Source of the DNA: Azospirillum canadense
Lineage (GTDB): Bacteria; Pseudomonadota; Alphaproteobacteria; Azospirillales; Azospirillaceae
NCBI RefSeq assembly: GCF_025961225.1
Contig: NZ_JAOQNG010000010.1
Coordinates: forward strand, 486,501-550,500
Length of the DNA stretch: 64,000 bases
Direction: 5' to 3'
This document shows, in pieces, positions 44,802-53,810 of the stretch (position 1 is the stretch's first letter; each line of letters begins with the position of its first letter). Below the pieces are notes generated by a model that worked only from the letters and a program-made list of their open reading frames with translations, was not told where the DNA came from and ran no database searches. A program made the position numbers and the translations under genes.

Positions 44802-47369
44802 TCACGAGTTGGAGAACAGGAAGTTGCCGGAGGTCAGGCCGTTCAGGGTGACGCCCATCAGCCGCATCGAGCTGCTGCCGCCGATGTCGATCGACACGCC
44901 GCCGCTGTCCTGGGTGGCGTGGCCCAGCACCGCGGACAGGCTGGTCAAGCCGCCGATCGCGCGGACGTCCAGCACGTCGCCGCCGGCTCCGGCCTTGAAG
45001 TCGCCGATGCAGTCCCAGCCATCGCCGGGCTTCAGCACGAAGGTGTCGCTGCCCAGCCCGCCTTCCATATAGTCGTTGCCGCCGAGGCCGGTGATGGTGT
45101 CGTTGCCGGCCCCGCCGAAGATCACGTCGCGGTTGGCGGTGCCGAGGAAGGTCTGGCCAGGGGTGCCGGTGGACCCTCCACCCGTCGAGCCGCCGCCCGT
45201 GGAGCCGCCACCGGTGCTGCCGCTACCGGTGCTGCCGCCGCCGGTGCTGTCGCCGGAGGAGGCGCCCCCGAACACGAAGTTGTCGGCGGTCAGGGAGGCC
45301 TTTGTGACGCCCATCAGCCGGACACTGTCGGTCGGGCTGAAGTTCAGCACGGTGCCGCCGCTGTCCTCCGTCGCGGTTGCCAGGACCTTGGTCAGGTCGG
45401 ACAGGCCCGTCCAGCCGCCGAGGTTGATGACGTCGCCGCCCGCCCCGGCCTTGAAGTCGCCGATGCAGTCCCAGCCGTCGCCGGGCTTCAGCACGAAGGT
45501 GTCGCTGCCCAGGCCGCCTTCCATGTAGTCGTTGCCGGCGTTGCCGGTGATGGTATCGTTGCCGGTCCCGCCGGTTATCACGTCGCGCGCTGCTGTGCCG
45601 GTCAGGGTCTGGCCCGGGGTGCCGGTGGAGCCGCCCCCGGTGGACCCGCCGCCCGTGGAGCCTCCGCCGGTCGAGCCGCCCCCGGTTGATCCGCCACCAG
45701 TTGACCCACCGCCCTGGACCAGGGTCACGGTGGTGCCGCTGACCTGGAACTGGTCGGCGGTGAAGCTGCCGGCGAAGCGCAGGGTCACGTCGCCGCCCGG
45801 CGTGGCGTTGGTGCCGATGTGCAGCAGGGTGACGCCGTTGACGACCTCCGCCTGCACCTGTCCGGCGGTCAGGGTCGCGCCGTTGCCGGTGCCGACGGTG
45901 CCCGACATGGCCGTGCCGGTGATTTTGAAGACGTCGCCAACGCTGGCCCCGGTGACCCCGCCGGTGAAGCCGTTGGCCTGGGACGCGGTCATGGTGACGG
46001 TGTGGTGGCGGCTGCCGGTCAGGCCCAGCACCTCAACGCTGGCCAGCGTCATGCCGGAGATGTTGATCTGGGGTGTCGCGGTGCCGACCTTGCCTTCCGG
46101 ATCGACCACGTCGTCGGAGCTGACGCGCAACGTGTCGGTGCCGGTCCCGCCGTCGAAGGACACGGTCCCGGTCTCCAGCCCGTTGGCGACGATGTAGGTG
46201 TCGTTGCCGTCGCCGCCGGAAATGATGTCGGCCTGCACCTCGCTGTAGCCGCCGGACGAGACCTCGCCCGCCATGATGGTGTCGTCGCCGATGCCGCCCT
46301 GGACGGTATCCTTGCCCCAATCGCTGAACAGCACGTCGTTGCCGTCGCCGCCGTCCACGAGGTCGTCACCGGCGCCGCCGCCAATCGTGTCGTTTCCGGC
46401 TTGGCCGTAGACGCGGTCGTTGTCGATGCGGCCGAACATCAGGTCGTTGCCGCCGCCGCCATAGACGGTGTCGTTGCCGTTGCCGCTCTCCAGCGTGTCG
46501 TTGCCGGCCCCGCCATATTCCAGGTCGTCGCCTCCGTGGCCCCAGAACCAGACGCCGCTGTCGTTGGCGATCAGCGTGTCGGCCTGCTCGCTGCCGATCC
46601 AGCGCTCCACGCTGTTGAAGGTGTCGCCCGCGGCCTCCCCGGTGCTCTTGGTCGGGTCGAGCAGGTTGAGGGTAAGGCCGGAGGTGGCGTTCTCGTAGGT
46701 CACCGCGTCGAAGCCGCCGCCGCCGTCCAGCACGTCGCCGCCCGGGCCGCCGTTCAGCGTGTCGTTGCCCTCGCCGCCCTGCAGCGTGTCGCGGCCGGTG
46801 CCGCCGATCAGCGAGTCATCGCCGCCCAGCCCGCTGATCACGTTGCCGGAATTGTCGCCGACCAGCGTGTCGTTGCCCGCTGTCGCCGTGCCCGTGACGG
46901 CCAGCAGGTGCGGCCAGGACTCCGCGCCGACGAAGGCCGACGGGTTGCGGATCGGACCGGTGGAGACGTCGAGCGCCCAGCTGCCGTCGCGGGCCGCGTG
47001 GCCGACCGGTCGGGTCGAGGCCGCCACCCGCGCGCCTGTCCGCGCCGCCAGACCGTTCACCAACCGCCGGCCGGCGGCGTCCGCCCCGGCGCGGCAGGCG
47101 TGGATGTGGATCTCCGTCCCCTCCGCGTGCGGCCAGGAGCGGCTGGACAGGGAGTCCGCGTCCAGCGGACGCGCGCCGAGCCGGACCCGCCCCGGTTCGC
47201 CGTGCGCGACGATGTGCACCGCCGAGGGCCGCTCGGCCAGCGCCGCCGCGAGCAGCGGGTGGGCGTCCTCGGTCGCCGTCACGCGCAGGACCTGCACGTC
47301 GGCGCGCTTGAAGGACAGGAGGCTGTCGATGTCCTCCAAACCCGCGTCCGCGATGATGATCTCGGTCAA
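44802..47369 (-). CDS. RTX calcium-binding protein with N-terminal DUF4347 domain
   Basis: The 855-residue product starts with a DUF4347 (CHAT-like) domain (about 1-150, VHIVAHGEPGRVRLGARPL). RTX nonapeptide repeats follow (GGxGxDxLxGGxGNDTL type, about 160-380), then a region of unknown fold (about 380-600), and two near-identical C-terminal modules separated by (GGGST)n linkers. Each module carries RTX repeats and the phrase SDTFVLKPGDGWDCIGDFKA. RTX proteins fold with calcium outside the cell after type I secretion. No secretion genes are adjacent. The start is TTG 47369, preceded by GGAG at seven bases. The DNA encoding linkers and modules is repetitive (45165-45250, 45618-45714). Confidence 0.85.
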   Translation of the reverse strand: MTEIIIADAGLEDIDSLLSFKRADVQVLRVTATEDAHPLLAAALAERPSAVHIVAHGEPGRVRLGARPLDADSLSSRSWPHAEGTEIHIHACRAGADAAGRRLVNGLAARTGARVAASTRPVGHAARDGSWALDVSTGPIRNPSAFVGAESWPHLLAVTGTATAGNDTLVGDNSGNVISGLGGDDSLIGGTGRDTLQGGEGNDTLNGGPGGDVLDGGGGFDAVTYENATSGLTLNLLDPTKSTGEAAGDTFNSVERWIGSEQADTLIANDSGVWFWGHGGDDLEYGGAGNDTLESGNGNDTVYGGGGNDLMFGRIDNDRVYGQAGNDTIGGGAGDDLVDGGDGNDVLFSDWGKDTVQGGIGDDTIMAGEVSSGGYSEVQADIISGGDGNDTYIVANGLETGTVSFDGGTGTDTLRVSSDDVVDPEGKVGTATPQINISGMTLASVEVLGLTGSRHHTVTMTASQANGFTGGVTGASVGDVFKITGTAMSGTVGTGNGATLTAGQVQAEVVNGVTLLHIGTNATPGGDVTLRFAGSFTADQFQVSGTTVTLVQGGGSTGGGSTGGGSTGGGSTGGGSTGGGSTGTPGQTLTGTAARDVITGGTGNDTITGNAGNDYMEGGLGSDTFVLKPGDGWDCIGDFKAGAGGDVINLGGWTGLSDLTKVLATATEDSGGTVLNFSPTDSVRLMGVTKASLTADNFVFGGASSGDSTGGGSTGSGSTGGGSTGGGSTGGGSTGTPGQTFLGTANRDVIFGGAGNDTITGLGGNDYMEGGLGSDTFVLKPGDGWDCIGDFKAGAGGDVLDVRAIGGLTSLSAVLGHATQDSGGVSIDIGGSSSMRLMGVTLNGLTSGNFLFSNS

Positions 47370-47673
47370 GGAAAGTCTCCTCAGAAGTCCGTTCGGTCGC
47401 AGGGGCGTTGGATCGCGGCGATCCTGATGATGGCGGGCCGAGCGACGCCGGGATGACATGCGACTTCTGAGGGAGAGTTCGCAATTGCCTAAGAAGGAAT
47501 AGTCCAAGCGCTGAACAAAACTTGCCGATGTTGAGCAATCTTCTTTAGGTGGTGCAGTTTTTCTGGATGTACGCCCGCGACAACATCCGGAAATTCCGGA
47601 TGAGGTAGGAATGCGGCGAACGGGTGCAGGTGAGCACGAACCGCGATCCCCTACCACGATCGATTGGGGAGGA
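47370..47673. other. Upstream region of the RTX gene
   Basis: This stretch lies between the RTX start and the hairpin after the aldehyde oxidoreductase operon. It is less GC-rich near 47470-47560 and probably contains the RTX promoter. No operator or convincing -35/-10 pair was found, and no coding signal is seen. Confidence 0.4.
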
Positions 47674-47716
47674 GTCCGGACCCCACCGCCGGAAAGGACG
47701 GCGGTGGGGTCCGGAC
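47674..47716 (-). terminator. 17-bp perfect hairpin after the aldehyde oxidoreductase operon
   Basis: GTCCGGACCCCACCGCC (47674-47690) pairs without mismatch with GGCGGTGGGGTCCGGAC (47700-47716) across a nine-base loop. It lies 33 bases after the stop codon of the large molybdenum subunit gene on the minus strand. It is the strongest simple stem in the window. Confidence 0.75.
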
Positions 47717-47748
47717 GATGGACCGGGTTGGTTTAACCCTGGCGGGCG

Positions 47749-49944
47749 TTACGCCACCTGGGGCAACCGGTCGAGCAGCTTGTCGAGCGTGATCGGGTAG
47801 TCACGCACGCGCACGCCGGTGGCGTTGTAAATCGCGTTGGCGACCGCCGCGCCGACGCCGCAGAGGCCGAGTTCGCCCACGCCCTTGGCCTTCATCGGAG
47901 AGGAGATCGGGTCGGTCTCGTCCAGGAAGACGACCTCCTGGTGCGGGATGTCGGCGTGCACCGGCACCTCGTAGGACGCAAGGTCGTGGTTGACGAAGAA
48001 GCCGGCGCGCTTGTCCACGGCCAACTCCTCCATCAGCGCGGCCCCCACGCCCATGGTCATGGCGCCGATCACCTGGCTGCGCGCCGACTTGGGATTGAGG
48101 ATGCGGCCCGCCGCGCAGACCGCCAGCATGCGGCGCACCCGTGTCTCGCCGGTCGCGGAATCGACGGCGACCTCCACGTAATGGGCGCCGAAGGTGGACT
48201 GCTGGTACGTCTTGGACAGGTCGCCGTACTCGATCCCATCCTCGGCGACGAGGCCGCTGTCGCCGGCCGCCTGGGCCAGCGGCAGGCTGCGGTTGCCGAG
48301 GCGCACCTGCCCATCGGCGAAGACCGCGTCGGCGGAGTTGAAGCCGAGCGCGCGCGCCACCTCCTCCCGCAGCTTGACGCAGGCGGCGTAGACGCCGGCG
48401 GTGGCGTTGTTGGCGCCCCACTGGCCGCCGGAGCCGGCCGACACCGGAAAGGCGGAATCGCCCAGCCGCACCACGACCTTGTCCAGCCCGACGCCCATCA
48501 TCTCCGCCGCGGTCTGGGCGATGATGGTGTAGCTCCCCGTGCCGATGTCCGTCATGTCGGTCTCGACCGTCACCACGCCGCGCTTGTCCAGCCGCACCCG
48601 CGCCGCCGACTTGGTCAGCAGGTTGTTGCGGAAGGCGGCGGCCACGCCCAGCCCGACCAGCCAGCGCCCGTCGCGCACCGACGCCGGCTTTGGGTTGCGC
48701 TTGTCCCAGCCGAAGCGCTCCGCCCCGGTGCGCAGGCATTGCACGAGCTGGCGTTGCGAGAAGGGGCGGTCGGGCTTGGTCGGATCGACCTGCGTGTCGT
48801 TGCGGATGCGGAACTCCACCGGGTCGATACCCAGCTTTTCCGCCATCTCGTCCATGGCGATCTCCAGCGCCATCAGGCCCGGCGCCTCGCCCGGCGCGCG
48901 CATGGCGTTGCCTTCCGGCAGGTCGAGATGCGCCAGCCGGAGCCCGGTAAGGCGGTTGGCGCCGGCGTAGAGCAGCTTCGTCTGGTCGACCGCCGTCTCC
49001 GGATTGCCGCCGGGCAGGTTGCCCGACCAGCTCTCATGCGCGATGGCGGTGATCGTGCCGTCCGGCGTGGCGCCGATGCGGACGCGCTGGATGGTCGCCG
49101 GCCGGTGGGTGGTGTTGTTCGTCATCAGCGGGCGCGGCAGCGCCACCTTGACCGGGCGCTTGGCTTCCCGCGCGCCCAGCGCAGCCAGCAGCGTGTCGGC
49201 CCGCAGGAACAGCTTGCCGCCGAAGCCGCCGCCGACGAAGGGCGAGATGAGACGCACCTTCTCCTTCGGCATGTCGAGCGTCTGGGCCAGATCGCTGGTC
49301 GTCCAATCGATCATCTGATTGGAGGTCCAGACGGTGACCTTGTCCCCGTCCCAGTGGGCGATGGAGGCGTGCGGCTCCATCATCGCGTGGGTCTGGTCAG
49401 GGGTGGTGTAGGTTGCGTCGAGCTTCACCGGCGCGGACGTAAAGGCGCCGTCGAAGTCGCCGACCGTCAAGTCCGGATCCTTGTCGCTCGGCTTCGCCCT
49501 GTCCTTGGCGGCGGCGAGGTCGAAGGCGCCGTCCTCGCGGGCGTAGTCGACACGGACGAGCGTCGCCGCAGCCCGCGCCTGCTCGAAGGTTTCCGCCACG
49601 ACCAGCGCGACGGCCTGGTGGTAATGCTGGATCTCCGGGCCGCCGAGCAAGGTCGCGGTGTTGCGCTTGCCCTTGCCCAGCTTGCCGGCGTTCTCGGCCG
49701 TGACGACGGAGAGCACGCCGGGCGCCGCCCTGGCTGCGGCCACGTCCATGGCGGTGATGCGCCCCTTGGCGATGGCCGAACCCACGATGTAGCCATAGGC
49801 CGCGTCGGGCACCGAGTCGTGGTGCTCGTAGGCGTAGGGGGCGGTGCCGGTCGTCTTCAGCGGGCCGTCGATGCGGTCGGTCGCCTTGCCGACCACCTTC
49901 AACTGGTCGATGGGGTTGGTCGTCGCGGGTGTGTCGAACTTCAT
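47749..49944 (-). CDS. paoC: PaoC-like molybdopterin-binding subunit of aldehyde oxidoreductase
   Basis: The 731-residue product belongs to the xanthine oxidase family and matches E. coli PaoC (732) in length. Motifs include SPFVGGGFGGKLF at the molybdopterin site, MRAPGEAPGLMALEIAMDEM, and the catalytic Glu in AKGVGELGLCGVGAAVANAI. Paralogues oxidise aromatic aldehydes in the periplasm. It is the last gene of a three-gene operon with the FAD and 2Fe-2S subunit genes upstream. The E. coli chaperone gene paoD is not present here. Specificity is inferred from subunit layout. Confidence 0.9.
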   Translation of the reverse strand: MKFDTPATTNPIDQLKVVGKATDRIDGPLKTTGTAPYAYEHHDSVPDAAYGYIVGSAIAKGRITAMDVAAARAAPGVLSVVTAENAGKLGKGKRNTATLLGGPEIQHYHQAVALVVAETFEQARAAATLVRVDYAREDGAFDLAAAKDRAKPSDKDPDLTVGDFDGAFTSAPVKLDATYTTPDQTHAMMEPHASIAHWDGDKVTVWTSNQMIDWTTSDLAQTLDMPKEKVRLISPFVGGGFGGKLFLRADTLLAALGAREAKRPVKVALPRPLMTNNTTHRPATIQRVRIGATPDGTITAIAHESWSGNLPGGNPETAVDQTKLLYAGANRLTGLRLAHLDLPEGNAMRAPGEAPGLMALEIAMDEMAEKLGIDPVEFRIRNDTQVDPTKPDRPFSQRQLVQCLRTGAERFGWDKRNPKPASVRDGRWLVGLGVAAAFRNNLLTKSAARVRLDKRGVVTVETDMTDIGTGSYTIIAQTAAEMMGVGLDKVVVRLGDSAFPVSAGSGGQWGANNATAGVYAACVKLREEVARALGFNSADAVFADGQVRLGNRSLPLAQAAGDSGLVAEDGIEYGDLSKTYQQSTFGAHYVEVAVDSATGETRVRRMLAVCAAGRILNPKSARSQVIGAMTMGVGAALMEELAVDKRAGFFVNHDLASYEVPVHADIPHQEVVFLDETDPISSPMKAKGVGELGLCGVGAAVANAIYNATGVRVRDYPITLDKLLDRLPQVA

Positions 49945-49947
49945 GTC

Positions 49948-50898
49948 TCAGCCCTTCGCTTCGGTCAGCACCGAGGCCAGCGTGCGCTCGACCAGGGGCA
50001 GCTTGAACGCGTTGTCGTGCGCCGGCTTGGCGCCGGCCAGAAGCTGCGCCGTCACCGCCTTGGCGCCTTGCGGCATCGCCGCCTCCGCGGCCTCCACGCG
50101 CCACGGCTTGTGGGCGACGCCGCCCAGCGCCACCCGGCCGCTGCCGTCGCGCTGCACGATGGCGGCGACGGAGACCAGCGCGAAGGCGTAGGAGGCGCGG
50201 TCGCGCACCTTGCGGTAGACCTGCGTGCCGCCGGCTGGCTTGGGCAGGGTCACCGCCGTGATCAGCTCGCCGGGAACCAGCGCCGTCTCGATGTGCGGCG
50301 TGTCGCCGGGCAGGCGGTGGAAGTCGGCGATCGGGATGAACCGCGTGGCGCCGTCCGGCCGCACCGTTTCCACCGTGGCGTCGAGCACGCGCATGGCTAC
50401 CGCCATGTCGCTGGGGTGGGTGGCGATGCAGGCCTCGCTGCCACCGATCACCGCCAACTGCCGGTTGAACCCGCCGATGGCCGCGCAGCCGCTGCCGGGC
50501 TGGCGTTTGTTGCAGGGCTGGGCGGTGTCGTAGAAGTAAGGACAGCGGGTGCGCTGGAGCAGGTTGCCCGCGGTCGTCGCCTTGTTGCGCAGCTGGCCCG
50601 ACGCGCCGGCGAGCAGCGCGCGCGACAGCACGCCATAGTCGCGCCGCACGCGCGGATCGGCAGCGAGGTCGGTGTTGCGCACCAACGCGCCGATGCGCAG
50701 GCCGCCGTCCGGGGTTGGTTCGATACTGTCGAGGTCCAGGCCGTTGACGTCGATCAGGTGCGCCGGCGCCTCGATCTCCAGCTTCATCAGGTCGAGCAGG
50801 TTGGTGCCGCCGGCGATGAACTTGGCGCCCAGCGTGCGTTCCGCGGCCGCGGCGGCCTCCGCCGGGGAGTTGGCGCGCTCGTAGGTGAAGGTCCTCAT
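49948..50898 (-). CDS. paoB: PaoB-like FAD-binding subunit of aldehyde oxidoreductase
   Basis: The 316-residue product has an FAD_binding_5 domain (GAKFIAGGTNLLDLMKLEIE) and a CO dehydrogenase flavoprotein C-terminal domain. It carries the extra cysteines typical of PaoB/YagS that bind a 4Fe-4S cluster (RTRCPYFYDTAQPCNK then a later GCAA). The ATG at 50898 overlaps the stop of the 2Fe-2S gene by four bases, and paoC follows after three bases. Electrons pass from molybdenum through iron-sulfur centres to FAD. Confidence 0.92.
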   Translation of the reverse strand: MRTFTYERANSPAEAAAAAERTLGAKFIAGGTNLLDLMKLEIEAPAHLIDVNGLDLDSIEPTPDGGLRIGALVRNTDLAADPRVRRDYGVLSRALLAGASGQLRNKATTAGNLLQRTRCPYFYDTAQPCNKRQPGSGCAAIGGFNRQLAVIGGSEACIATHPSDMAVAMRVLDATVETVRPDGATRFIPIADFHRLPGDTPHIETALVPGELITAVTLPKPAGGTQVYRKVRDRASYAFALVSVAAIVQRDGSGRVALGGVAHKPWRVEAAEAAMPQGAKAVTAQLLAGAKPAHDNAFKLPLVERTLASVLTEAKG

Positions 50899-51557
50899 GC
50901 CCCCCTCCCGGCGACCTCGGTGATCGCGTCGACGATGTTGGAATAGGCGCCGCAGCGGCAGATGTTTCCGCTCATGCGCTCGCGCAACTCGATGGGGGTG
51001 AGTTGCGGCGCCGTGGTCAGGTCGGCGGTGACGTGGCTGGGAATACCGGCCTTGATCTCGTCCAGCATGGCGACGGCCGAACAGACCTGGCCGGGCGTGC
51101 AGTAGCCGCACTGGTAGCCGTCATGCTTTACGAAGGCCGCCTGCATGGGGTGCATGCCGCTGGGGGCGCCCAGCCCTTCGATGGTGGTGATGTTGTCGCC
51201 TTCGTGCATCACGGCCAACGACAGGCAGGAATTGATGCGCCGTCCGTCGACGATCACCGTGCAGGCGCCGCACTGGCCGTGGTCGCAGCCCTTCTTGGTG
51301 CCGGTGAGGTGCAGGTGGTCGCGCAGCGCGTCGAGCAACGTCGTTCGCGTATCCAGTTCAAGTTTTTGTGATCGGCCGTTCACGGTGAAGGTTACGGTTG
51401 CCAAGGCGGGCTTTTCGGCAGGTGGTCTATCGGGCGTCGCGGCCTGCGCCGGGGCCGTGAGGGGTACCGTGGAGAGCGCCACGGTGGCGGCGGATCCGAG
51501 CAAAAGACCGCGCCGCGTCATGTCGAGGTCGCCGGAATCGTGGCGGGAATCGTTCAT
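50895..51557 (-). CDS. paoA: PaoA-like 2Fe-2S subunit with Tat signal
   Basis: The 220-residue product has a twin-arginine signal (TRRGLLLGSAATVALS, about 14-30), a plant-type 2Fe-2S motif (GCDHGQCGACTVIVDG) and a second 2Fe-2S domain (CGYCTPGQ, CRCGAYSN). The Tat signal directs the folded three-subunit enzyme to the periplasm. The operon order paoA-paoB-paoC matches E. coli yagTSR. No promoter motif could be defined in the 306-base gap to the divergent dehydrogenase gene. Confidence 0.93.
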   Translation of the reverse strand: MNDSRHDSGDLDMTRRGLLLGSAATVALSTVPLTAPAQAATPDRPPAEKPALATVTFTVNGRSQKLELDTRTTLLDALRDHLHLTGTKKGCDHGQCGACTVIVDGRRINSCLSLAVMHEGDNITTIEGLGAPSGMHPMQAAFVKHDGYQCGYCTPGQVCSAVAMLDEIKAGIPSHVTADLTTAPQLTPIELRERMSGNICRCGAYSNIVDAITEVAGRGA

Positions 51558-51863
51558 GTCGTGCTTCCATTCTCTGCGCCGCCTGCGGGGACGGTCTTGA
51601 CGTACGCCGGTGTCAACGGCGCGAACGGCGAATGATCACAGGCCGGCCGCGATCACAGGCCGCTTCGGCCTGCGACCCGCGCGCCGGGCATGCTGTCCCG
51701 ACAGAGCTGGTGCGCCCGTCCGGGCCCGATTAGCCGCTGGAATGCGATAGGGCCTATCAAGCAGAGTCATGAAACGAAGTCCGGAGCCGGTCGGTTGAAG
51801 GTCACTGGCCTTCTGACCGGCCGCCCCGATGACAAGCTCTGACCAGTTGGAGGAGATGGAACC

Positions 51864-52739
51864 ATGGACATCGGCTTCGTCGGATTGGGCGGCATGGGCC
51901 GCGGGATGGCCGCCAACCTCGTCAGGGCCGGGCACCGGGTGCGCGTCTGGAACCGCTCGCCCGGACCGGCCGAGGCGTTGCGGGCAGAAGGGGCTGAGCC
52001 GGTCACCCGCGTCGAGGACGCCATGCAAGGCGAGGCCGTGCTGTCCATCCTCGCCGACGACGCCGCGACGCGGGCGGTGTTCCTGGAGGGCGGGGCGCTC
52101 GATCGGGCGGCCAAAGGCTTGGTCCACGTCAGCATGGGCACGCTGTCCACCGCCTTCGTCCAGGAGTTCGCGGCCCTGCACCTGGACCGCGGGTTGGGCT
52201 ATGTGGCGGCGCCGGTATTCGGCCGGACGGACGTCGCCGCCGCTGGCAAGCTGAACATCCTGGCAGCAGGCGACCCGGCCGCGATCGACCGCGTGCAGCC
52301 TCTGCTCGACGCCATGGGGCAGAAGACCTGGCGGCTCGGCGACGACCCGGTGCGCGCCAACGTGGTGAAGATCGCCGGCAATTTCATGATCGCCGCCGCG
52401 ATCGAGGCGATGGGCGAGGCGGTGGCGCTGGGGCGCGGCCACGGCATCCCCGCGGGCGACCTGATGGGAGTAATGACCAACACGCTGTTCGACGCCCCCG
52501 TCTACAAGGGCTATGGCGGCATCATCGTGGAGGAACGCTACGACCCCGCGGCCTTCAAGCTGACGCTGGGCCTGAAGGACGTCCGGCTTGCGCTGGCAGC
52601 GGGCGAGGCCGCGCACGTGCCGCTGCCGCTCGCCAGCCTGCTGCGCGACGGCTTCCTGGAAGCCATCGCCCACGGCGACGCCGACCGCGACTGGGCCGCG
52701 CTGGCCAAAGTCGCCGCTCGCCGCGCCGGGCTGGAGTGA
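51864..52739 (+). CDS. Beta-hydroxyacid dehydrogenase (3-hydroxyisobutyrate dehydrogenase family)
   Basis: The 291-residue product has an N-terminal Rossmann motif (IGFVGLGGMGRGMAANLVRAGH), the substrate loop HVSMGTLST, and the catalytic lysine region VVKIAGNFMIAAAIEAMGEA. It belongs to the family of GarR, HIBADH and GLYR glyoxylate/succinic semialdehyde reductases. Exact substrate is not readable. The ATG follows GGAGGAGATGGAACC. It is divergent from paoA and ends seven bases from a convergent small gene. Confidence 0.88.
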   Translation: MDIGFVGLGGMGRGMAANLVRAGHRVRVWNRSPGPAEALRAEGAEPVTRVEDAMQGEAVLSILADDAATRAVFLEGGALDRAAKGLVHVSMGTLSTAFVQEFAALHLDRGLGYVAAPVFGRTDVAAAGKLNILAAGDPAAIDRVQPLLDAMGQKTWRLGDDPVRANVVKIAGNFMIAAAIEAMGEAVALGRGHGIPAGDLMGVMTNTLFDAPVYKGYGGIIVEERYDPAAFKLTLGLKDVRLALAAGEAAHVPLPLASLLRDGFLEAIAHGDADRDWAALAKVAARRAGLE

Positions 52740-52746
52740 CCGGCTG

Positions 52747-53055
52747 TCACCAGCGCGATGTCGCAGGCTCGTGCAGCAGCGGAACGCCCAGTTCACGGAA
52801 GTGGAACAGGTGCAGCGCGTGTTGGCCATTGTAGTCCAGAACGCGCAGGTCGTCCGATTCGTTCAAATCCCCGCAGACATGGTCGAAATGCCGGCCATAG
52901 CGTTCCTTTGCCAAGGATAGCGGCACCGTAAAGGCGATGAACTTGTCGATCCCCTTGGCGGCAAGCTTGCGCAGCAGCGCCGGATCCTCAATCGACGGAT
53001 AGGACGTCAGGATGACCAGCGGGCCGCTGCCCGTAAACAAGAAGAACGGATGCAT
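52747..53055 (-). CDS. Small cytosolic protein of unknown function (102 aa)
   Basis: The 102-residue product has no signal peptide and mixes hydrophobic and aromatic residues like a compact soluble domain: PFFLFTGSGPLVILTSYPSI, then KERYGRHFDHVCGDLNESDD and HALHLFHFRELGVPLLHEP. It has five histidines and one cysteine in the second half. I know no function. An anaerobox-like site (53140-53153) 85 bases upstream suggests possible control by an FNR/FixK regulator. It marks the left edge of the non-coding stretch before the defence island. Confidence 0.65.
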   Translation of the reverse strand: MHPFFLFTGSGPLVILTSYPSIEDPALLRKLAAKGIDKFIAFTVPLSLAKERYGRHFDHVCGDLNESDDLRVLDYNGQHALHLFHFRELGVPLLHEPATSRW

Positions 53056-53810
53056 GCCATCCTCCCCGACTGGGACGCCGCCGGCAGACGCGGCAAAGGG
53101 CAGCGATGTTGATCCTCGGAGAACGCCGTCGGTTTTTCCTTAACATGGATCAAGGTCGGGGGGTGGGCTGTGGCCGGGGGCTGTTCGGAGCGTACGGAGG
53201 CGCGCGCGCAATGCTGCCGGCGAGGCCGCTGGCGGATGGGGTGGGACAACCCAGCGCAACCAACAAACGCAGGCGGAACAAGGCATCCAGGGGCCTGATA
53301 CACGGTCGTGTGTACCACTGGGGTGTGCTGCGGTTCAACGGCGCGAACGGAGATGCCGGTCCCATGCGCGGCGGCGCGGGTGCAACGGCCTGGCGGACTT
53401 CCGGGAGGAGACGGATGTCCATCGCCGGTTGACGCATGACGATCTGCTTCAGGGCGCCGCTGGGAACCGTTTGGGTGTGGTTCGACCGTCGAGATGTCCG
53501 TTGACGCCTGCGTCGTCAGCGTTGGGTGCGCACGCACGGTATCGTGGGTGCCTTCCTGTGGCAGCCCGTCAGACGGTGCGGCCCCACCGCGTGCCGATTC
53601 GCCGGAAACGCAGAATCCGAGCATCCACCACGCTTGGCCTGCGGCGCCGGCCGACGACGTCGACGGGGAACAAAGAGGCAATCAGCATACCCTCGTATGG
53701 CGGTTGTCGGGGTAATGGCGCTCGGCATCCGTTGGTGGAAAACTTGAAACAAGTTGTTAAGAATTGGATGCTGCCCTGGTCTCTATGGCGTAGAGATCGG
53801 AGGCGTCGCG
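53056..53810. other. Long non-coding stretch before the SIR2-HerA genes
   Basis: These 755 bases contain several short overlapping ORFs on both strands with arginine-rich, low-quality translations, so I reject coding. GC content falls near 53660-53770. No tRNA, integrase or clean repeat boundary was found. The region probably holds the promoter of the defence genes and the undefined left edge of the island. A possible anaerobox is at 53140-53153. Confidence 0.5.
53140..53153 (-). promoter_or_regulatory. FNR/FixK-like anaerobox
   Basis: On the minus strand the site reads TTGATCCATGTTAA, compared with the consensus TTGAT-N4-ATCAA. The left half is perfect and the right half has two changes. 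It lies 85 bases upstream of the small gene at 52747-53055. One imperfect site is weak evidence. Confidence 0.35.

Noticed and set aside
51613..51628. 16-base match TCAACGGCGCGAACGG also found near 53335, considered as island attachment repeats.
   Set aside because: A single 16-base GC-rich match is expected by chance at this window size, and neither site borders a gene change or an integrase.
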